NCBI GenBank assembly: GCA_023630585.1
Contig: CM042548.1
Span: forward strand, 14,472,027-14,536,026
Reading direction: 5' to 3'
Source: Cranoglanis bouderius
Taxonomy: Eukaryota > Chordata > Actinopteri > Siluriformes > Cranoglanididae
Length of the DNA stretch: 64,000 nt
Below, piece by piece: positions 24,760-36,853 of this stretch; position 1 is the stretch's first letter, and every line of letters starts with the position of its first letter. The position numbers and the translations under genes were made by a program. The notes beneath the pieces are model-generated. The model was not told the origin of the DNA, ran no database searches, and saw only the letters and a list, made by a program, of their open reading frames with translations.

Positions 24760-27700
24760 TATTGTAGCACATAAAGGATTAGTGAATTATTAACAATAAT
24801 AATAATAATAATAATAATTTGTCCACCATTCCATTATATTCTAAACAAGTAATTAAAAAAAAAAAAAACTATAACAATAAATGTCCACTATTTCCATTAC
24901 ATTCCAACAACAACAATTAGTCCACTATTTCATTATATTCCAATAACAATCTACAACAACCACCACCACCAACAACCACCATATTAATGTTGGTATATAT
25001 GAATGATTTGCCATGATCAGTCAGCAAACCATTTCTGCACAGCTGCCAAAATATTTCAGCCAAAAAAGAATTCTTACATAAAAAAACTTAAAAAAAAAAA
25101 AAATCTAATCTGTTATATATCTTAATAATTAGACGAAAAGTGACCCTTTCACATCAGCTTTGGTGATCATCCTGGACTGGTGTTATTCTGAAGTTTAAGA
25201 ACTGGAAAAACGAACCAGGACATGTTTAATCACATCCTATATCTAATTATATTTTATTATCTCCTCTGAATACTGGCACTAGATCAGAAAATCTAAGAAA
25301 GCACACCATTTCAAGATGAAGCAATTACAGATGCTTCCACATTTCAGTGAAGTGTGAGGTGTAATATAGCACAGCTTGATCAGTTCATCCATGCAATAAA
25401 TGTGTAATTACACACTTCTAGGATCAGAGTTCTCTCCTCTTACAAAGAACTGGATAAGAAGGTACTAATAAAATCACACAGGTTTGCAAGCTGTTTATTA
25501 TATAAATAAATATAGTCGCAAGCAGTGATCAGTGGGGTCCTTCAGCAAATATCTCCACACCTCCATTTGAAACACACCAAATAAAATGTAAATAAATAAA
25601 TTAACATGCTTATCAGGTTTTGTGAGAATTGCTCAATGTTAATTAGATGAAATGTCAGCTGAAATCTGATTGGCTGGAGGTGGCCATGTTTTTGAAGTGA
25701 CCCAATGGTAATTAAAATAGTTACAGTTCAGTAGAATCATGAAACACACCAAATTTCAGCTTGATCAGACATTTGGTTCCTGAGAAACAGCTATTTGAAC
25801 TTAACTCCACCCCCTGTCAACATTCACACCCCAAACTTTGCACAGCTCCTCATAACACCTCCTCATTGGCTTGACAATGCCTTTCAGGTTTCATGTGACT
25901 CCATTCAACCAGTCCTCAGGAGGTTGAGTGCTGAGGAGCAGAAGAAGAGGAAGCAGAAGGAGAGAAACAAAAACAATGGTCCCAGGACATTTTCTCTTTT
26001 TATTCATTGGTTCAAATCACCAGAACATAAGGCATTTCTGCAGAACTACAGCTCTGTCCTTTGGTTCCATTTAGCTCGGGGACCAACAAATAGCAGACCA
26101 TGGTCCAGATGCAGAACCAGCAAAGTACTGCAGTGGATCGAACAGAGCACTTGAAAAATATTGTCGCAAAAACGAATCAATGTTTAAAAAAAACTCTTTC
26201 TATTTCTATTTTTGCTGCATTGATGTCAATTATTTAGCTTAATGCAGCTCATCAAGAAATGGAAAAGAGTTCTCAATGACTTAAATTTACTCTTTCTGGT
26301 CTGATTAGAGAAGTGACTTTAAAAAGTTGACAACAAAAACAGAATGTTTAAAGATATTTGGACAGACAATTGGACACTTGGTGCACATCCCAAACCCCTA
26401 CAGCAAACTTGTTTTATTGGCTAGCACAAACTATTCTGACCTGCTGAGATTTAGCTTAACAGGAATGAAATGCTGGATGGGACATCTAGTGAAGAGAACT
26501 GTTTACTGATGGATGTACATCTTGGCAGATTCATGCAGCTCCTTCTCACTCTTTCTTTCTTTCACCTCATGCTTTGACAGAAAGCCTGTCTCACCCTCAA
26601 AGATTCTATACAGAATTCTTTCTGCAGCTGTCACTCCAACTCTGTTGTGTAAAGCAGCTGAAAATGACAGAACGTTCTTTTACATCATCATTGTCCTTTG
26701 CTAACTACAAAAAAAGACTGACAAAGTAAGTCTAATTCAATAGATTAATTAACATTTTAAATTTGCTGTTTAATTAAATGACGGTTGTTTCAGAAACCAT
26801 TTCAATAAGAATACATGAAAAACTAAAACCAGTTTCGGTATAAATTCTTCTTTCATAAAGCAGGCATGTCATTTTCAAGAGGTGGAGAAACCGGTTGCTA
26901 TGATCACACCCAAACAAATGAGAAAAAGACCAGGGTGTTCTTTTTACACTATAACAGGTTTTAACACAATAGCATGAATGGCTATTAAATTATAACCCAT
27001 GGAACAACGGAGGACATGGCATCCCCCAAGGCTGGTTTAAGCCCATTATTGTTTTCTGTGTATATACACAAGCAATGTTTAACGCAGAGGATACATTAAT
27101 ATACTCATCATTTCAACCAAATTCACACAGTAAAGTTACAAATGTACATTGCAGTTATTTAATAAGAAGCTGTGCCAAAGCTACAATAATCATGCAAAAT
27201 AAACCAAAATTCTTTCTTCTGAATCGTGATAAACGGACACAATGATGTCAGATATCAAGGACTAGACATGCATACGTTAGTAGCCACAGCACAAAAAGCA
27301 ACTTGATGTGGCCTCAAAATTCACTCGCAAAACATCTGAAATGTCTGAATTACTAAAGCTTTAGCTCATCATGCACACTGCGTCTGGGTCGTCTGCACTT
27401 CAGCGGATCGCACCAATCACCTAAAAAATAAATAAACAAACAAACAAATAAATAAATATATAGTAACAGAACCAATTAACATATTTAAAAAATGGCTGTA
27501 TATCAGCAACTCCAGTTGGTAAAATTGAACCTTGTGTAGCAGATCCTCTGTTGTGGGCATTTACATGCATTTATGTAAATTATTTATGTAAATTATGGGA
27601 AAAGAATGTTTTCACAAACTTTCATAGATTTGTCATTTCCTTTGCCTCCTCTGAACTGATGAACGAGGATATGGCATTTTTAGGAGTCGAGTCAAGTCAA

Positions 27701-28140
27701 ATCGCTTTCTCACTAGAGTTCACTCAGACCTGAGAGGGATTGCTGTGCTCGAACCTACCTAAAGAACCACGCCAAGGAGAAGAATCAGGAATCAGGGTTC
27801 CTTTCAAACACAATACATACTGTATCTGTGACCTGAGGTATGTACAGAGAGAATGAATCATCACCTGTTGCTGCGTCACTTGTTAGCCTGGATGTAGGAC
27901 AAGGGCTAGACGTACGCAAGTCAGGAGACAGAGCACCAAAACTAACACTCAATTTACTAAAGCTGTTGCTGGGACATGCCTACAAAAAGCATTCTGCGTG
28001 AAACACAAACTGTGGTTTTAAGTGATGGGGGAAAAGGTCAAGCACAGAGCTGGGAAAAAGCTCGAGATTAACCCTAAATTTTTCATAAACACTGTGTACA
28101 CCTGCTAAACACCAAACATTATCATATCAAAGCACAAAAA
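24760..28140. other. Non-genic stretch, partly repeat-like at 25490-26160
   Basis: (AAT)n at 24797-24820. 25490-26160 reads like a dispersed fish repeat (GTCGCAAGCAGTGATCAG, then an AGAAGAAGAGGAAGCAGAAG purine-rich block); the frame at 25795-26154 shows no domain. The remainder is unique and AT-rich. Confidence 0.35.
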
Positions 28141-28170
28141 CAACCATGGATACTGATCAACAAATCATTC

Positions 28171-28290
<120 letters not shown>

Positions 28291-28345
28291 CAAACCCATA
28301 CATAATGGCATTTACACCTACTGCACTATTTTTGGCACAACACTA

Positions 28346-29917
28346 CAGCCGTGGCCAAAAGTTTTGAGAATGACACAAATATTAATTTTTACAAAGTCTG
28401 CTGCCTCAGTTTTTATGATGGCAATTTGCATATACTCCAGAATGTTATGAAGAGTGATCAGACGAATTGCAATTAATATCAAAGTCCCTCTTTGCCATGA
28501 AAATGAACTTAATCCCAAAAAAACATGTCCACTGCATTTCAGCCCTTCCACAAAAGGACCAGCTGACATCATGTCAGTGATTCTCTCGTTAACACAGGTG
28601 AGAGTTTTAACGAGGACAAGGCTGGAGATCACTCTGTCATGCTGATTGAGTTAGAATAACGGACTGGAAGCTTTAAAAGGAGGGTGGTGCTTGAAATTAT
28701 TGTTCTTCCTCTGTTAACTATGGTTACCTGCAAGGAAACACGTGCAGCCATCATTGCTTTGCACAAAAAGGGATTCACAGGCAAGGATATTGCTGCTAGT
28801 AAGATTGCACCTAAATCAACCATTTATCGGGTCATCAAGACCTTCAAGGAGAGAGGTTCAACTGTTGTGAAGAAGGCTTCAGGGCGCCCAAGAAAGTCCA
28901 GCAAGCGCCAGGACCGTCTCCTAAAGTTGATTCAGCTGCGGGATCGGGGCACCACCAGTGCAGAGCTTGCTCAGGAATGGCAGCAGGCAGGTGTGAGTGC
29001 GTCTGCACGCACAGTAAGGCGAAGACTTTTGGAGGATGGCCTGGTGTCAGGAAGGGCAGCAAAGAAGCCACTTCTCTCCAGGAAAAACATCAGGGACAGA
29101 CTGCTATTCTGCAAAAAGTACAGGGATTGGACTGCTGAGGACTGGGGTAATGTCATTTTCTCTGATGAATCCCCTTTCCAATTGTTTGGGGCATCTGGAA
29201 AAAAGCTTGTCCGGAGAAGAAAAGGTGAGCGCTACCATCAGTCCTGTGTCATGCCAACAGTAAAGCATCCTGAAACCACTCATGTGTGGGGTTGCTTCTC
29301 AGCCAAGGGAGTAGGCTCACTCACAATTTTGCCTAAGAACACAGCCATGAATAAAGAATGGTACAAAAACATCCTCAGAGAGCAACTTCTCCCAACCATC
29401 CAAGAACAGTTTGGTGATGAACAATGCCTTTTCCAGCATGATGGGGCACCTTGCCACAAGGCAAAAGTGATAACGAAGTGGCTCGGGGAACAAAACATCG
29501 ACATTTTGGGTCCATGGCCAGGAAACTCCCCAGACCTTAATCCCATTGAGAATTTGTGGTCAATCCTCAAGAGGCGGGTGGACAAACAAAAACCCACAAA
29601 CTCTGACAAACTCCAAGCATTGATTATGCAAGAATGGCCTGCCATCAGTCAGGATGTGGCCCGGAAGTTGATTGACAGCATGCCAGGGCGAATTGCAGAG
29701 GTCTTGAAAAAGAAGGGTCAACACTGCAAATATTGACTCTTTGCATAAACTTCATGTAATTGTCAATAAAAGCCATTGACACTTATGAAGTGCTTGTGAT
29801 TATACTTCAGTAACAGTTAGTAACATCTGACAAAAAGATCTGAAAACACTGAAGCAGTAGACTTTGTGAAAATTAATATTTGTGTCATTCTCAAAACTTT
29901 TGGCCACGGGTGTACTG
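28346..29917 (+). mobile_element. Tc1-like DNA transposon, nearly complete
   Basis: Bounded by TA at 28344-28345 and 29918-29919. The ends are inverted copies: CCGTGGCCAAAAGTTTTGAG on the left, and the complement on the right, with about 65 bp clearly matching. The left tip lacks about six bases present at the right tip. It contains an uninterrupted transposase ORF. It sits just after a long (CA)n tract. Confidence 0.9.
28720..29736 (+). CDS. Tc1-family transposase, apparently intact
   Basis: A 338-residue ORF with no stop or frameshift, the usual length of Tc1 transposases. The ATG at 28720 (MVTCKETRAAI) is preferred over the in-frame ATG at 28684 because family members start with this block. 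The N-terminal paired-type helix-turn-helix region is followed by a GRPR motif (residues 55-58), then the catalytic domain: Asp149 in FSDES, Asp241 in FQHDGAPCH and Glu277 in SPDLNPIE. Counting codons gives 35 residues between the second Asp and Glu, one more than the DD34E of Sleeping Beauty-type enzymes. A glycine-rich stretch (KGVGS) and the C-terminal GQHCKY are also typical. The enzyme would cut and paste its own element at TA sites; activity is not shown by sequence alone. Confidence 0.92.
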   Translation: MVTCKETRAAIIALHKKGFTGKDIAASKIAPKSTIYRVIKTFKERGSTVVKKASGRPRKSSKRQDRLLKLIQLRDRGTTSAELAQEWQQAGVSASARTVRRRLLEDGLVSGRAAKKPLLSRKNIRDRLLFCKKYRDWTAEDWGNVIFSDESPFQLFGASGKKLVRRRKGERYHQSCVMPTVKHPETTHVWGCFSAKGVGSLTILPKNTAMNKEWYKNILREQLLPTIQEQFGDEQCLFQHDGAPCHKAKVITKWLGEQNIDILGPWPGNSPDLNPIENLWSILKRRVDKQKPTNSDKLQALIMQEWPAISQDVARKLIDSMPGRIAEVLKKKGQHCKY

Positions 29918-29929
29918 TATATGCAAACA

Positions 29930-30562
29930 CTGGCGCGGCGGCCATTAACAAATAACAGCAAAAACCAGTCACGTGACTCACCTATTCGACCTCTACTCCG
30001 CTTTCCTTTCCGCAAAAAGTTGCATTTACATCCTCTACAACAAGAAAAATCAATATATCATAAACTCCAGGTGTTAGATAAATAAGTAGTAGGTGTAATA
30101 AAAGTACTCTGTTTATGATTTTATCACATACCACTTAGAGTTTACTGATGAACAGAGAGATGACACACAGGAAACCCGGATGTACAAAATAAATAAATTC
30201 ATTAATAAATAAACCATCTAATTCTTGTCGTAGTGCTCTGTCCACCTCTCTCTTTCCTCTCTGTTCGTGTTTGGGCTCTATTTTTATGTTTATAAATATT
30301 TCTGAAACTCATTCGGACACTTCCGGCTGCTGCACTGTTCCAAACAAACCACTTTAATCACAGCGAGGCCAATTAGTGGCCCTCTACATCACGTGATCAA
30401 ATTGCATCCTACTGGATATCATGCGCGATGGACTATATTTTGAAACATTCCACAACATCAGCACCAAATAATGCAATATTACATGAGGTAAAAGCTGAAT
30501 TGGGTTTTAATATAAGGAAAAGTATATTTCTTTAATTGTCTAGTTGTGAGAGTTCTGATAGT

Positions 30563-30594
<32 letters not shown>

Positions 30595-31640
30595 ATAGGC
30601 TGGGTGATAAATAGGCTGGAATATAAAATGCCCACATTGTTTAAAGTGTTCATAAAACTATATTACATTTGACAAAAGTCATTAATGTCTTGAAGTTCAT
30701 GGTAAAATGTGAGAGATGTTGTGTTGCCATAACAAATCAAATAAATCATCAATTCACACTCAGTATTTTTTATAAAACATACTCCTAAATTCTTATCTCA
30801 CCAAGGTCACCAAAACCATCTTTTATTTTACAAAATCGCAGTAATAATAAAGGTAAACAAACAAACAAACATACAAACAAAAAACGCACTTCCAGTTTAA
30901 TTGTGTTCCTAGTTTGAGGGATACGTGCTCACCTGGCAACAATACCTATAAATCTCTGCACCTGCTTTTGGGATGCGGGGGAAATCACACACATCAAGCA
31001 GAATGTCTGTTACACTTACACTTTCCCCCTCATGTGCATGTATGAGGTGCTTAAAAATCCACTTTTCCCTCACAACATGCGCAAACAGTTGTAAACATCT
31101 GGCCTTGAGCTTTATGTAGTTTGGTGTTACAGTTGATGCTGGTTGATATACTGAGTCCAAAACCAAGTCCAATCACTAAAACTAGTGCTAGTCAAGTCAC
31201 ATGAAATGTACACATGTGGGCATGAAAGTTGAAGCTTTGGAAGCTGATCTGTTTGATGAGCTGATGATAGAGCTGGGCAGACTAAAAGATGATAACGATT
31301 AATATCCAAGTCGTTCATGGTGGATTTGTCCTGAAGCAAAATCATTGCTCCTGGAGTTTGGACACTGACTCACCTCATGTCTCGTGTGATGTTTGAGCAA
31401 TGTGCGTCACTGCAGCACATCATCAGCACTTATTCTGGACCCAAAACACATTTTTATGAATTCAGAAGATTTTGTGATTATGCAGTCACCAGGCATTTTT
31501 AAATATTTCAAACAACAGCTGGAAGGTGAAGCTTCATAACTGAAACAACACGTCATCTGGTATTACTCGCTAACATTTAACAATATTTTGGACAGAGATG
31601 AGTTAGAAGATAGGGAAAATAAGCTGTAATGGACACATTG
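29930..31640. other. Non-genic stretch
   Basis: Unique AT-rich sequence with an (AAAT)n tract. No gene recognised. Confidence 0.5.
30565..30598 (+). repeat. (AAAT)n microsatellite
   Basis: Eight or so AAAT units in otherwise unique AT-rich sequence. Confidence 0.95.
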
Positions 31641-31649
31641 AGGTACATG

Positions 31650-32328
31650 TATTTGAGTTTAATAGTGCCTAATATTGTGTAGGTCCCCCTTGTGCCACCA
31701 AAAGAGCTCTGACCCGTCGAGGCCTGGACTCCACAAGACCTCTGTGCTGTGGTATCTGACACCAAAACGTTAGCAGCAGATCCTTGAAGTCCTGTAAGTT
31801 GTGAGGTGGATCCATGGATCGGACTTGTTTGTCCAGCACATCCCACAGATGCTCGATCGGATTGAGATCTGGGGAATTTGGAGGCCATGTCAACACCTTG
31901 AACTGTTTGTCATGTTCCTCAAACCGCAATCCTGAACAATGTTTGCAATGTGGCAGGGAGCATTATCCTGCTGAAAGAGGTAACTGCCATTAGGGAATAC
32001 CGTTGCCATGAAGGTTTGTACTTGGTCTGCAACAATGTTTAGGTAGGTGGCACATGTCAAAGTAACATCTACATGAATGCCAGGACCCAAGGTTTCCCAG
32101 CAGAGCATTGTCCAGAACATCACACTGCCCCCACCGGCTCACCTTCTTCCCATAGTGCATCCTGGTGCCGTCTCTTCCCCAGGTAAGCGATGCACACGCA
32201 CCCGGCCGTCCACATGATGTAAAAGAAAACATGATTAATCAGAACAGGCCACTCCTTGACAGATACCATTGTAATGAGATAATCAATGTTATTCACTTCA
32301 CCTCTCAGTGGTTTTAATGTTATGGCTG
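31650..32328 (-). mobile_element. Tc1-like element, left end and N-terminal coding part missing
   Basis: The right end reads CAGTGGTTTTAATGTTATGG, a familiar fish Tc1 terminal repeat, ending at about 32328. The left terminal repeat is not seen. About 0.7 kb of the element remains. Confidence 0.78.
31669..32232 (-). pseudogene. Tc1-family transposase, C-terminal part in several frames
   Basis: Pieces on the - strand read, from the 5' side: LTWGRDGTRMHYGKK, WETLGPGIHVDVTLTCATYL, FQQDNAPCHIANIVQD (second Asp), then in another frame LTWPPNSPDLNPIEHLWDVL (Glu) and the C-terminal GGPTQY-stop. The helix-turn-helix domain and first Asp are absent. Confidence 0.82.
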
Positions 32329-32329
32329 T

Positions 32330-32833
32330 TAAAAGAAGCTCTGTTAAAAGAAATGTGTCTAAAATTGAACTTGCAATAGTAACAAAAGTCGCAACTAACT
32401 GAAAAAATGAAGAACTCTAGCTAATTCCCAACAGTTATAAGTAATTAATGAGTACTCGAGGTCAGAACTTCTGTGCCACTGCTTCAGCATTGTTGCGTAT
32501 CCCACTGACCCAGAAACCTCATCCAAGCCAATCAACATCCAGAGCACAAGGATTTCTTTGTCCTATATTCATTTGCATCTCAAACGTAAATATCAGTCTC
32601 TCCTCATATGTACCGTGCATATCTGGGATGTGACATATAAACACGTCAGCTTTAGATCTCGGTCCAAAAGAAAACATGGAGGATAATACGGGTTGAAAGC
32701 TGTATGAAAATATGTTTTGCTTAAATCTCAGTGACTCCCAAATGACTCGTGCTGTAACAAAAGCAGGCTTGATGCATTCGATTTTTAACCTCTTTCGTGT
32801 GTCCAGCTGTTTGGTCGTCTTTCACAGTCAGCT

Positions 32834-32880
<47 letters not shown>

Positions 32881-33105
32881 ACGTGCACATTGGGTCAGAA
32901 GCTTTATCCTGCCAAATGACATGCTATTAATCCCAGCTCTCTCTTTAAGGAAAGCGTTCAGGGGGAAATCCAACATCACAGCTGTACAAGTTTTCAGTTC
33001 TCCTCCCTCTTCAATCACGCATTACTTTTCATGGCATCTTAAAAATAATTCGAGCTTTGAGTGTCAGAGATGTACCGTTATCGGAAAATAATCAACAATA
33101 ATGAT
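32330..33105. other. Non-genic stretch
   Basis: Only the (GT)n tract at 32836 stands out. Confidence 0.5.
32836..32880 (+). repeat. (GT)n microsatellite
   Basis: About 21 GT units. Confidence 0.97.
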
Positions 33106-33109
33106 AAAG

Positions 33110-33575
33110 CAGAGTTCCTGTTACCACCTACATGTTTATTTTTTTCCTGTAACAGCAGTGAAGTGTTTTATTCCTCTTATACCACAGTGATTTGCCAACA
33201 CTAACAATTTTCTACTGACTAAAAATTACATGTCACACTTTCTATCCGTTTGTAGTTTTTTTGAAGTTAATAAGACAAAAAAACCCCAGCAGAAATTACA
33301 AATTCCTCTGTCTTGAAGATGTCAGAAAATTTACAGCTTTAAATCTGACTGTTAAAAAATGCTGACACTGGAGACTCCTTCCATAAATGTTAATAAACGT
33401 CTCCTTACACAAACCTTCACCATATCAATGATTACACACATTTTTCAATCCGTTTATTTGGAGCGTCCGCCGTACAAGTCCCTGTGAATGAGCTGTTACC
33501 ATAGAAACAATAACGTATTAGAACAAGCACATTAATATAAACCTGTACTACTGTCAGAGCTGCTGTTATAGACTT
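33110..33575 (+). repeat. Dispersed 0.5 kb repeat, copy H (most complete)
   Basis: Runs from CAGCAGTGAAGTGTTTTATT through GCTGACACTGGAGACTCCTT and GGAGCGTCCGCCGTACAAGT to CTGTCAGAGCTGCTGTTATA. Useful as the reference copy in this window. Confidence 0.8.
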
Positions 33576-33894
33576 TTAGTCCCAGCCATCATAAGTTCCA
33601 CAGTGACATCTGGATTTGGTAGAACTTTGGTAGAACTGTAGAGAGATCACCCGACCATCTGACCTTCTGTCTGTGTGGCAAATGAGAGTATGATTCATTC
33701 GGGATGTCAATGACTCGTATGGTTTGGATCTGATTCCTCTCCTGAAATGCATCAGCTGTGTTTGTCCAGGTGACACTGACACCTGGAGATGAAATAAATT
33801 GTTGGGATAGTGTGGAACAGGAGGATGAAATTAACTTACACACTGCTTGGCACATACCATGGTCACAACTGAATTTAGAAAATAAAAAAAATGA

Positions 33895-34320
33895 TGGAAA
33901 CAAACAAACAAACAAACAAATAAATAAATGTATGGATCAATGAATGAGTGAATGAGTGAATGAATGGGCAATTACATAGAAGGGTGAATGAATGAACGAA
34001 TAAGTGAATGAATGAATGAACGCTCCAGGCTCCCTGTGACCCAGTGTGGGATAAGCAATGCAGAAAATGGATGGATAGATGAATGAATGAATAGAGAGCT
34101 GCATGGATGGACAGATGAATGAATGAATGCATAAACAAACAAATAACTAATTAAATGGGTGGATGTATGGATGACACAATGAATAGATAGATGAATGAAT
34201 TATTGAGTGAATGAATGAATGAATGTATGAATGAATGAATGAATGAACGAACAGACAAATAAACAAATAAATACAAATAAATAAATAAATACATAAATAA
34301 ATGACACAAGGAACAGATAG
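33895..34320 (+). repeat. Degenerate (GAAT)n / (AAAT)n tetranucleotide tract
   Basis: About 420 bp of imperfect TGAA, GGAT and AAAC units around a short repeat tail (AGAAAATGGATGGATAGATG near 34062). Confidence 0.85.
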
Positions 34321-34724
34321 AAGAATAAATTATCAGAAATAAAAATAAGACGGGGGGGTCGAGACCAGAGAGATTCCCAACAAATATATATTTATATCAC
34401 ATTCCAAAATCTAACCAAAAGTTTTGTTCACTAGTAATATTTCAACAAACACTTTTAACCATTTTTGTTACTTATGATAACGAAGAACTGCATGTAAACC
34501 CCAATGTCTTACTGGTTTAAGTAATTCAATGAAATTTTATTTTAACAATAATAATAATAATAATAGAGCTTTTAACAATGGACATTGTCACAAAGCAGCA
34601 AAAATGGATATAGGCTTACAATACATAGAGATCCCCAATGAACAAGTCAGAGGTATGGGTGTGTAAACATCACCCTTCCAGTACTATGGGTCAAATTCCA
34701 AACAACACTGCACAGCCTTTACAG

Positions 34725-34920
34725 TGCCTTGTGTAACACTGTGTTCGTTCATTCATTCATTCATTCATTCTTCTCAGAGTCGTGGTGGACCCGGAGCAGC
34801 ATGTTTAGTAATGTGGGAGGAAACTGGAGAACACTGAGGAAACCCACACAGACACTTGAGAACATGCGGAATTCCATGCAGACAGTAACCCGAGCTTGGA
34901 TCAAACCATTAATCTATATG
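34725..34920 (+). repeat. Fish repeat fragment beside (ATTC)n
   Basis: GGGAGGAAACTGGAGAACAC and GAGGAAACCCACACAGACAC are familiar blocks of a dispersed teleost repeat, next to an (ATTC)n run at 34745-34770. Confidence 0.5.
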
Positions 34921-35205
34921 TGGTGTTAATGTTATACTGTATATAATAATTATTTGGTTTCAACATTAATGTTGAATATTTATTGACATTATTAGTTATT
35001 AGTTGTTGGATTTCTGGTTTCACTTTCTCACAGCTGCATGACGGTAAAATTAGGCTACCTCACACTGGAGTAATTCTACTCTGTGCCAGTTAAGTGTTAA
35101 TTTAGCTCTGGGTCGTGTTTACTTCCGGTCCCTGGAGCTCGTGAGAGCGTCCAAGTACCTCGTCACATTCTGAGGCAGTGATAAAACCCTGGATTTCCAA
35201 AGCGG

Positions 35206-35213
35206 TATTAAAA
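35206..35213 (+). promoter_or_regulatory. Possible TATA-like box of dio2
   Basis: TATTAAAA lies about 370 bp upstream of the dio2 ATG. It is followed by the GC-richer leader and the poly(A) tract. The DIO2 promoter is TATA-containing in mammals; the assignment here rests on position and motif alone. Confidence 0.25.
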
Positions 35214-35273
35214 AGAGTGCTGCGTGAAACCGGAGGATTTTCTGCACCTTTTTTGCGCTTCAGGGGAATTTGT

Positions 35274-35282
<9 letters not shown>

Positions 35283-35311
<29 letters not shown>
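35283..35311 (+). repeat. Long poly(A) run in the dio2 leader/promoter region
   Basis: An uninterrupted run of roughly 29 A residues, between the TATA-like box and the dio2 start codon. Likely length-polymorphic and error-prone in sequencing. Confidence 0.9.
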
Positions 35312-35313
<2 letters not shown>

Positions 35314-35525
35314 AAAGTGGGCAGGGAGTGCTCGAGGTTCGGCCCCGTGTCTCGTGCGCTCTGACGCTCTCTCTGTCTGTCTCTTTTGTGGAGGGGAACC
35401 CGGGAGTCATCCTCCTTCCATCCATCAGCACTTAAGTTTAGCATCTGTTGCTTTTGAAAGAAAGAAGGAAGGAGGGCCAAAGAAACAACAAACAAACAAA
35501 CAAACAAACAAACAAAAAACGAAAG

Positions 35526-35543
35526 ATGTGTCTCGCGCGGTGA
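35526..35543 (+). promoter_or_regulatory. Upstream micro-ORF in the dio2 leader
   Basis: ATG-TGT-CTC-GCG-CGG-TGA, a five-codon ORF (MCLAR) ending 35 nt before the dio2 start codon. Short upstream ORFs that lower translation are known in the leaders of other vertebrate DIO2 mRNAs; a role here is inferred from position only. Confidence 0.5.
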
Positions 35544-35578
35544 GGACTCGGTGCGGGTCACCTGTTGCAGGATAAAGC

Positions 35579-35806
35579 ATGGGAGTGCTGAGCGCGGACC
35601 TGCGGGTCACCCTACAGATTCTGCCCGGCTTCTTCTCCAACTGCCTCTTCCTCGTGCTCTACGACTCGGTGGTGTTTGTGAAGCGCGTCGTGTCGCTCGT
35701 GAGTCTCTCGTGCGGCGGCTGCGGAGGCGCGTGGCAGCAGCGCATGCTCACCTCGGCCGGCGTGCGCTCCATCTGGAACAGCTTTCTGCTGGACGCCTAT
35801 AAGCAG
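35579..35806 (+). CDS. dio2: Type 2 iodothyronine deiodinase, coding exon 1
   Basis: Encodes residues 1-76 of the selenoenzyme that removes the outer-ring iodine of T4 to make active T3; the family is an ER-membrane protein with a cytosolic catalytic domain. The N-terminus MGVLSADLRVTLQILPGFF and the exon end LLDAYKQ are characteristic of DIO2. A single hydrophobic membrane anchor spans about residues 10-34. The start ATG has a good Kozak context (A at -3, G at +4). The exon ends AAGCAG followed by GTGAGC, a consensus splice donor at 35807, and joins in phase 0 to exon 2 at 39901. The exon is GC-rich and CpG-rich in an AT-rich setting, as expected for a 5' exon. Reading through the donor meets a stop almost at once, which supports the splice. 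Confidence 0.95.
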
Positions 35807-35876
35807 GTGAGCAAGTGAGCATGCATGCACGGCTAAACGGCTGAATTACACCCTCTATATAAAAGAGCGCACTTGT

Positions 35877-36470
35877 TCCAAGAAAGTGTGCAAAAAAAGG
35901 TTTCAGTGCACATGGCAACATTTACGAGTACTGACAAAGAACTTGCAAATATTCCAACAAGTGCATCTTGGATTTATTTTTTGCTAAAGAAGTGTGCAAA
36001 AAAAAAAAAAAAAGGTTCCAGCATTTCAGTATACACTGTAAATAACTTGACAACATGTACGAGTATTGACAGATCTAGCAAACAGTCCAAACAATCCAGC
36101 ATGATTACATTATCCTGCATCCAAACAATTTTTTTAGGCCGAGGAAGTGTTCTAGAGACTTCCAGCATTTCAGTGCACATTGTAAATAACTTCAACAATC
36201 ATTTATGATTATGGAGACAGAGCTAGCGAATATTCCAGTAGATACACAACAATTCAGCATGACAACAACATCCTGGATTTAAAATTGTAAATAAGTTTTC
36301 TCGATAATCTTAGAGGAGCTAGATTTACAGTAGCAAATATTCCAGTAGGTGCACAATACATCAGTATGACATTATCCTGGATTTAAACACACTTTTCCTG
36401 AAGGAAGTGTGCCAGAAAATTTCAGCATTTACATGCATACTGTAAATAATTTGTCTCGACAATCAAAACT
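35877..36470 (+). repeat. Degenerate tandem array, unit about 110-150 bp, in dio2 intron
   Basis: About five diverged units. Each begins with a GAAGTGTGC-like block (near 35880, 35990, 36143, 36405) and then carries, in order, CAGCATTTCAGT, TGTAAATAACTT, a GACA-AGCTAGCAAATATTCCA block, CAGCATGACA and TATCCTGGATTTAAA. Relics of the same unit recur at about 37905-37960 and 38165-38225 in the same intron. Confidence 0.7.
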
Positions 36471-36495
36471 TTACACTTTACACTAATGCCTGATA

Positions 36496-36765
36496 CTGTG
36501 CAAAAGTCTTATGCACATGTAAAAAAAAATGCTGTAAAGCAAAGATGCCTTCAAAAATGATGGAAATAAACATTACCTAACATTAAAACTACTACAAAAA
36601 GAAGTAAAGAGCACTAAATTTAACAAAGTCAGTATTTAACATGTATTTAACTCTTGGCCTTTAAAATGCGTGAGTAGTCTCAGGTACACTTTGGGCAGTT
36701 TTATAAAGAAATTGGCTTGGTAAGTTTTTCCAAGCATCTTGAAGAATCTGCCACAGTTCTGCCAT
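36496..36765. mobile_element. Tc1-like element, truncated terminal fragment
   Basis: Starts after a TA at 36494-36495 with CTGTGCAAAAGTCTTATGCAC, the terminal repeat of a common fish Tc1 family, and continues into the flank of the transposase region (TTTTTCCAAGCATCTTGAAGAA). No coding region or second end remains. Confidence 0.6.
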
Positions 36766-36853
36766 GAGTGCCATTATAGAAGTGTGCATAAGTGTTGAAA
36801 TGACAGGCAAATACAATGGAATTCCAATAGTAATGGTATTTTGTGTCTTCTAC

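Noticed and set aside
25795..26154. 119-codon frame with a Lys/Glu-rich stretch
   Set aside because: The charged stretch comes from a purine-rich repeat-like block; no domain.
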